Part shown: positions 41,387 through 47,126 of the stretch, piece by piece
Numbering within the stretch: position 1 is the stretch's first letter
How the letters are laid out: each line of letters starts with the position of its first letter
Assembly (NCBI GenBank): GCA_023259675.1
Contig: JALRGT010000021.1
Location: forward strand, 1 to 47,126
Direction: 5' to 3'
Length of the DNA stretch: 47,126 nucleotides
Source of the DNA: Flavobacterium sp.
GTDB taxonomy: Bacteria; Bacteroidota; Bacteroidia; Flavobacteriales; Flavobacteriaceae
Position numbers and translations under genes: made by a program
The notes under the pieces: model-generated
The model's database searches: none
Told to the model about the DNA's origin: nothing
What the model saw: only the letters and a program-made list of their open reading frames with translations

Positions 41387-41415
41387 ATATTTCTTTGCTT
41401 AAAAAAAACGGTGGT

Positions 41416-42306
41416 TTAAGCGTATATTTTATTAATGTTTTCTACAAATAAATCTATTCTTTCTTTTAAAGAATCATCCACGCTAACCAAAGGCAAACGA
41501 ACTATATTCTCTGAAATTCCTAATGATTGAAATACTTGTTTAATGCCTGCTGGATTCCCTTGTTCAAAAATCATATCAATACAATCCGATAAAAGATATT
41601 GTGTTTTGAATGCTTCATCTACTTTTCGATTCAACCCCAAGCGAATCATTTCTGAAAACTCTTTAGGAAAACCTTGTGCAATTACCGAAATAACTCCTGA
41701 TCCTCCCGCCAAAACCATTGGCAACGCAATCATATCATCACCTGAAATAACCAAAAAATCTTTTGGACAATCTTTTAGTAAATGCAATGCTTGGACCATA
41801 TCACCCGCAGCTTCTTTCACTGCCACGATATTTTCAAAATCATTTGCTAAACGAACAATTGTTTTTGGCAATATATTACTGGCAGTTCTTCCTGGTACAT
41901 TATATAAGATTACCGGAACCGGAGACGCTTCGGCTATGGCTTTAAAATGCTGATATATTCCTTCTTGCGTAGGTTTATTGTAATAAGGAGAAACCGAAAG
42001 TATCGCTTCAAAAGCAGAAAAATCCCTAGTTTTTAATTCTTCGACTACTTTTAAAGTATTATTTCCTCCAACACCCAAAACCAAAGGCACTCTTCCTTTA
42101 TTTGCTTCTATAATAGTATCAATTACCAATTCTTTTTCTTCATTTGATAACGTTGCATTTTCTGCTGTTGTCCCCAAAACTACAAGATACTCAACTCCTC
42201 CGTCAATAGAAAAATTTACAATTCTTACTAAAGCTTCAATATCAATTGAAAAATCGTCTTTAAAAGGAGTCACAAGGGCAACACCGGTACCTATTAATGA
42301 TTGCAT
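41416..42306 (-). CDS. dapA: 4-hydroxy-tetrahydrodipicolinate synthase
   Basis: A 296-residue class I aldolase that condenses pyruvate with aspartate semialdehyde in lysine and diaminopimelate synthesis. The TTAENATL motif corresponds to the conserved Thr pair; YNVPGRT provides the catalytic Tyr, and the Schiff-base Lys is in [10 protein letters not shown]. Barrel length is standard. It starts 6 bases after the DUF6913-like gene and is separated from bamD by 128 bases containing the bamD promoter. Confidence 0.95.
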   Translation of the reverse strand: MQSLIGTGVALVTPFKDDFSIDIEALVRIVNFSIDGGVEYLVVLGTTAENATLSNEEKELVIDTIIEANKGRVPLVLGVGGNNTLKVVEELKTRDFSAFEAILSVSPYYNKPTQEGIYQHFKAIAEASPVPVILYNVPGRTASNILPKTIVRLANDFENIVAVKEAAGDMVQALHLLKDCPKDFLVISGDDMIALPMVLAGGSGVISVIAQGFPKEFSEMIRLGLNRKVDEAFKTQYLLSDCIDMIFEQGNPAGIKQVFQSLGISENIVRLPLVSVDDSLKERIDLFVENINKIYA

Positions 42307-42312
42307 GTTAAA

Positions 42313-42831
42313 TTATATTTTGTTTAATTTTTTTAAATATCTAAATAATTCGTTAGTAAAAACAGTATGATGTTCTGCATTTGTTTTAATTATCAAATGA
42401 TTCAATCTTTTGTCTATAGATGAAAACCCAACCTTGAATTCCGCTTTTGAACTATAGGTTATATTCATCAAAATAGCTTTTTCAACATCATAATAACTAA
42501 TCAATAAATCAAATTTTTTATTGATAAAATCATTAACCGTTGAATTATCGATTCCGCCACTCCAATTGAGATTTTTGGGTCCAAAAGTAGGCTTTTCATA
42601 AACCTTATTTTTCTTTAATTTATCCCTGTAAACAATTGTCGTTATGTTTTCTTCAGCAATTCCATTTGCCTTTAATTCTTTAATCAAAGATTCTTTTTCC
42701 AAAAAATAAGTCTCATCAATTAACAATCCTACCGTTTTAACAATACCGGTATGCGTCATGCTTTTGACATTATCTAGATTGTTTTTCAATCTTCTTTTTA
42801 CAAAAAACTCTTTGATATAATTCAGAAACAT
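42313..42831 (-). CDS. Conserved flavobacterial protein, DUF6913-like
   Basis: A 172-residue soluble protein without signal peptide. The N-terminal part is basic (FFVKRRLKNNL); the centre contains VGLLIDETYF and FDLLISYYDVEK, giving an alternating alpha/beta appearance; the C-terminus has TNAEHHTVFTNELFRYLKKL. I recall this type as DUF6913, commonly encoded just before dapA in Flavobacteria; no function is known. Translational coupling to dapA (6-base gap) suggests a shared transcript. A TAGATTTG box occurs on the minus strand at 42889-42882. Confidence 0.78.
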   Translation of the reverse strand: MFLNYIKEFFVKRRLKNNLDNVKSMTHTGIVKTVGLLIDETYFLEKESLIKELKANGIAEENITTIVYRDKLKKNKVYEKPTFGPKNLNWSGGIDNSTVNDFINKKFDLLISYYDVEKAILMNITYSSKAEFKVGFSSIDKRLNHLIIKTNAEHHTVFTNELFRYLKKLNKI

Positions 42832-43000
42832 ACAGTTTAACTAGTTTACAAAATTAATTAATAAAGTCTCATTATAAATCGCAAATCTAAAAAAGTAAAA
42901 CGATTTTTTAAAACTATTTGTTATATTCTTAACAAATCATCCTCGTACCAGAAGCACCTCCTTGTTTAGTAACAATCTTGGAAAGCTAAAAACAAGAGTG

Positions 43001-43702
43001 TTATTCCACAATCTCTTTATCAATTATAAAAGCCTCATTTTCATCCTCCATTATAAACCGAAAAAACATAAATTGTGAAGTTGCATAAATAATCACCGCA
43101 ATAGGCTGAAAAACAACATCTAAAGAAAATTGTTTCTGAATAACAAAAACAAAAACCTGGGCAGTAAACAAAATAGTACTTATTAGAAAGAAAGTGTTTT
43201 TCTTGTTATCATTGAAGACATAACTAGCCAAAGAAACCCCTCCCAAAATCGACATAAAAATCAGATTGATTAAAGAAGGAAAAATTGAAACAAAAAATGC
43301 CTTCTCTATCAAAACTAGCAAATAAGAAAAAATGGAAAGAAAGGGAATTATTGCGATTAATAACGATAAAACCTTTATCTCCTTAATAATTTTAAAAACT
43401 AAAACAACCGTCAAAAAGCGATAGACAACAAAAGTAATTTGTCCAAAAAACATATGTTGCAACGTTGGCTCCAACATACAAACATTCATAAAAAAAGTAA
43501 ACAAAAGAGCTATAAAATAAAGTTTATTTTTCTCTCTGGATGAAATATAATAAAGTGTCATTAACAATGGAATTGTTGACAGTTTAAAAATATATATTAA
43601 TGGCTTAAAAGACAAAAACTCACTTATAGCCAAGACTAGAGTAAATCCAAAATAGACAAAACTTAAGTTCTTTACCGTAATTTCAGTGTCTTTCATATCC
43701 AT
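43001..43702 (-). CDS. Multi-pass membrane protein, YhhN/lysoplasmalogenase-like
   Basis: A 233-residue, very hydrophobic protein with about seven or eight TM segments. KPLIYIFKLSTIPLLMTLYY near the first loop, and YATSQFMFFRF near the C-terminus, echo the YhhN (TMEM86/lysoplasmalogenase) family. The family's usual acidic residues in the sixth helix region (SD) are not present; the segment reads STILFTAQVFVF. Catalytic activity is therefore doubtful. It lies downstream of ligA on the same strand. Base composition is notably AT-rich. Confidence 0.65.
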   Translation of the reverse strand: MDMKDTEITVKNLSFVYFGFTLVLAISEFLSFKPLIYIFKLSTIPLLMTLYYISSREKNKLYFIALLFTFFMNVCMLEPTLQHMFFGQITFVVYRFLTVVLVFKIIKEIKVLSLLIAIIPFLSIFSYLLVLIEKAFFVSIFPSLINLIFMSILGGVSLASYVFNDNKKNTFFLISTILFTAQVFVFVIQKQFSLDVVFQPIAVIIYATSQFMFFRFIMEDENEAFIIDKEIVE

Positions 43703-43754
43703 AAAGAAAACATTATTTTATTAATAAAGCTAAAAATAACAAAACTCTTAAACT

Positions 43755-45816
<2,062 letters not shown>

Positions 45817-45835
45817 AAAAGAAAAAACATCCAAA

Positions 45836-46309
45836 TTACGACTCTATAATCGAATTTATTTGATTGTACAATTGACCATCGCTCAAAATAGCCCCTTGTT
45901 GTATTAAAGCAAAAAGAGAAGCGTTACGCTCTTCGGTAAACTCTTTTTTACCTACTCTCATTTCTATTTTTTCCGTAAACATATTATCACTAAGCCATTG
46001 CAAACCTTCAGTTGTCAAAAAATCTACTTCAGTATCCAATGATTTCAAAACGATAGACTGTACATAAGTATCAAAACTATGGAAAAGGAAGATATGATTT
46101 TTTGAAAAATGCTCTAAAAAATCTGCTTTAGAAAGTACTCCTTCCCAAATCAAATCAGAAAACACATCCAATTCTTGCTCGGCCACTTCTGGTTTTTCGG
46201 CTTTTATTGCATCCCATTCTTTTTTATCAATGGATTGAGTTGCCAAAAAAGTACTAAATTCTTGATTTAATTCTTCTAATTGTTCTTTTGTTAATCTTGT
46301 GTATTTCAT
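45836..46309 (-). CDS. Conserved flavobacterial protein, DUF6495-like
   Basis: A 157-residue acidic, mostly helical cytoplasmic protein. It contains RLTKEQLEELNQEFSTFLAT, EVAEQELDVFSDLIWEGVL and a C-terminal ILSDGQLYNQI. I recall it as DUF6495, found near rplI in Flavobacteria; function unknown. The ATG at 46309 (MKYTRLTKEQ) is preferred to 46336, because the extra residues read into the inverted repeat upstream. It ends in a strong terminator. Confidence 0.78.
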   Translation of the reverse strand: MKYTRLTKEQLEELNQEFSTFLATQSIDKKEWDAIKAEKPEVAEQELDVFSDLIWEGVLSKADFLEHFSKNHIFLFHSFDTYVQSIVLKSLDTEVDFLTTEGLQWLSDNMFTEKIEMRVGKKEFTEERNASLFALIQQGAILSDGQLYNQINSIIES

Positions 46310-46320
46310 AAAAAGATATT

Positions 46321-46469
46321 TTTGCCACAAAGGCACTAAGTCACCACGTTTTTTTGACTTATATTAATTTTACTTTTTTACAGAGTCCCAAAGTTTTTTT
46401 GAAAATTTATTATTGAAATAAATTTTCATAATAAAGTAAACCTTTGTGACTTAGTGCCTTCGCGGCAAA
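46321..46469. repeat. Nested palindrome of the GCCACAAAGGCACTAAG family
   Basis: Outer arms 46321-46344 (TTTGCCACAAAGGCACTAAG...) and 46446-46469 match as inverted repeats at 22 of 24 positions. An inner palindrome, GAAAATTTA (46401-46409) with TAAATTTTC (46419-46427), lies between. No open frame is inside. This third palindrome family has the same outer-plus-inner stem plan as the repeats at 5198-5543 but unrelated sequence. It fills the spacer between the DUF6495 gene and the rplI terminator. Confidence 0.8.
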
Positions 46470-46480
46470 ATTCTAAACAA

Positions 46481-46507
46481 AAAAAATCCCGATTTTCATC
46501 GGGATTT
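46481..46507 (-). terminator. Rho-independent terminator of rplI
   Basis: A 10-bp stem AAATCCCGAT (46484-46493) with ATCGGGATTT (46498-46507) and a TTTC loop. On the minus strand it is followed by a T-run from the A-tract around 46479-46486. It lies 20 bases after the rplI stop codon. Confidence 0.85.
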
Positions 46508-46526
46508 AAGTATAGGGATTAAGAAA

Positions 46527-46970
46527 TTATGCGTTTTCAGCAACAATTTCATAAGGTAATTCTACAATCACATCTCTGTGTAAACGAACGCTAGCAGAAT
46601 ATTTTCCTGTACGTTTAACGATTCCACTTGTGATGAATTTTCTATCAACTACTTGACCACCTTTTGCTAATGCATCAGCAATATCAATGTTTGTAATTGA
46701 ACCGAATAATTTTTCACCACCTGCTTTTGCAGTAATTTTGATTTCGATAGCTTTTAAAGTTTCTGCCAATGCTTGAGCATCTGCAACAACTTTAGCTTCT
46801 TTATGTGCTCTTTGTTTTAGGTTTTCAGCCAAAACTTTCTTTGCAGAAGGAGTTGCTAATTGTGCGTGACCTTGTGGAATTAAAAAGTTACGACCGTAAC
46901 CATTTTTCACAGTTACTACATCATCTTTAAAACCTAAATTTTGAACGTCTTTTTTTAAAATCAATTCCAT
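46527..46970 (-). CDS. rplI: 50S ribosomal protein L9
   Basis: A 147-residue L9. The N-terminal RNA-binding domain has the family signature GYGRNFLIPQGHAQLAT (about residues 24-40). A long connecting helix (KVLAENLKQRAHKEAKVV) leads to the C-terminal domain with GGEKLFGSITN. Encoded directly after rpsR, as in the usual rpsF-rpsR-rplI operon, and closed by a terminator. Confidence 0.97.
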   Translation of the reverse strand: MELILKKDVQNLGFKDDVVTVKNGYGRNFLIPQGHAQLATPSAKKVLAENLKQRAHKEAKVVADAQALAETLKAIEIKITAKAGGEKLFGSITNIDIADALAKGGQVVDRKFITSGIVKRTGKYSASVRLHRDVIVELPYEIVAENA

Positions 46971-47035
46971 GTTGTTGTCCTTTGTTATAGAAGTTAGGTT
47001 TCATGTTTCAGAAAACCAACAACTGAGTTTTTATA

Positions 47036-47126
47036 TTATTTTAATAAATCAGCCACATATGGCATTAAAGCTAAGTGACGCGCTCTTTTTACAGCTACAG
47101 ACACTTTTCTTTGGTATTTCAATGAA
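47036..47126 (-). CDS. rpsR: 30S ribosomal protein S18, C-terminal part (cut by window edge)
   Basis: The last 30 codons of an S18 gene, entering from the right edge. The minus-strand translation ends in SLKYQRKVSVAVKRARHLAL followed by MPYVADLLK and a TAA stop at 47038-47036. This is the conserved C-terminus of S18, which binds 16S rRNA with S6. The 5' part of the gene lies outside the window. It is followed by rplI after 65 bases. Confidence 0.93.
   Translation of the reverse strand, partial: SLKYQRKVSVAVKRARHLALMPYVADLLK

Noticed and set aside
42832..43000. tRNA or small RNA in the spacer between the DUF6913-like and YhhN-like genes
   Set aside because: No cloverleaf or conserved T-loop sequence could be found; only AT-rich sequence and a weak -7 box.

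Overview
The window reads as a chromosomal segment of a low-GC Flavobacteriaceae bacterium, most likely Flavobacterium. The evidence is the gene content: a PorX-type response regulator with a PglZ domain, a DUF4835/PorD-like protein, FabV as enoyl reductase, the dapA / bamD / rpoZ / coaBC / porD-like / recN order, an RprY-like regulator, and promoters of the Bacteroidota form TTTG-N19-TAnnTTTG. Recognisable Shine-Dalgarno sites are scarce. No phage, conjugative element, CRISPR array, rRNA or tRNA gene was seen.

Layout. 0.2-4.2 kb: an OmpA-type lipoprotein, two small hydrolases and an AlbA_2/Schlafen-like ATP-binding protein. 4.3-8.4 kb: a structured intergenic element, a YciO-type threonylcarbamoyladenylate synthase, an array of nested palindromes whose third unit contains a small GIY-YIG nuclease gene, and a UvrD/PcrA helicase. 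8.5-16.5 kb: a one-TM protein, a patatin, an M1 aminopeptidase, then porX, tsaE, ald and a DUF4258-like gene. 16.9-23.9 kb: a sialate O-acetylesterase, ung, a Smr-less MutS2, a second GIY-YIG gene framed by perfect 21-bp inverted repeats, a DCC-family protein, an XRE-Fic protein with a degenerate Fic motif, and pcm. 24.1-30.9 kb: Gfo/Idh/MocA and 3-hydroxyacyl-CoA dehydrogenases, YggS, a DEDDh exonuclease fused to GIY-YIG, a voltage-gated-type ion channel, miaA and an acyl-ACP thioesterase. 30.9-47.1 kb is almost all minus strand and housekeeping: GT2-coaE-histidine kinase-response regulator, fabV, bamD-rpoZ-coaBC-porD-like-recN, DUF6913-dapA, ligA, DUF6495, rplI and the 3' end of rpsR.

The genes cover envelope assembly and secretion control (BamD, PorX, PorD-like, OmpA lipoprotein), DNA repair (UvrD, Ung, MutS2, RecN, LigA, the exonuclease/GIY-YIG protein), tRNA modification (the Sua5/YciO-family enzyme and TsaE for t6A, MiaA for i6A), CoA biosynthesis (CoaBC, CoaE) and fatty acid metabolism (FabV, thioesterase).

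The most unusual feature is the repeat landscape. Two unrelated palindrome families (5.2-6.05 kb and 21.4-21.8 kb) each carry a small, single-domain GIY-YIG nuclease between their inverted arms. The first family also has two short, gene-less copies next to the gene-bearing one. This is the arrangement expected of an autonomous element and its non-autonomous derivatives, and it resembles REP/RAYT systems but with a GIY-YIG enzyme. A third nested palindrome without a gene lies at 46.3 kb. Separately, a roughly 145-nt conserved, probably structured element occurs twice (4.3 kb and 29.1 kb), and another motif family occurs at 12.4 and 16.5 kb.
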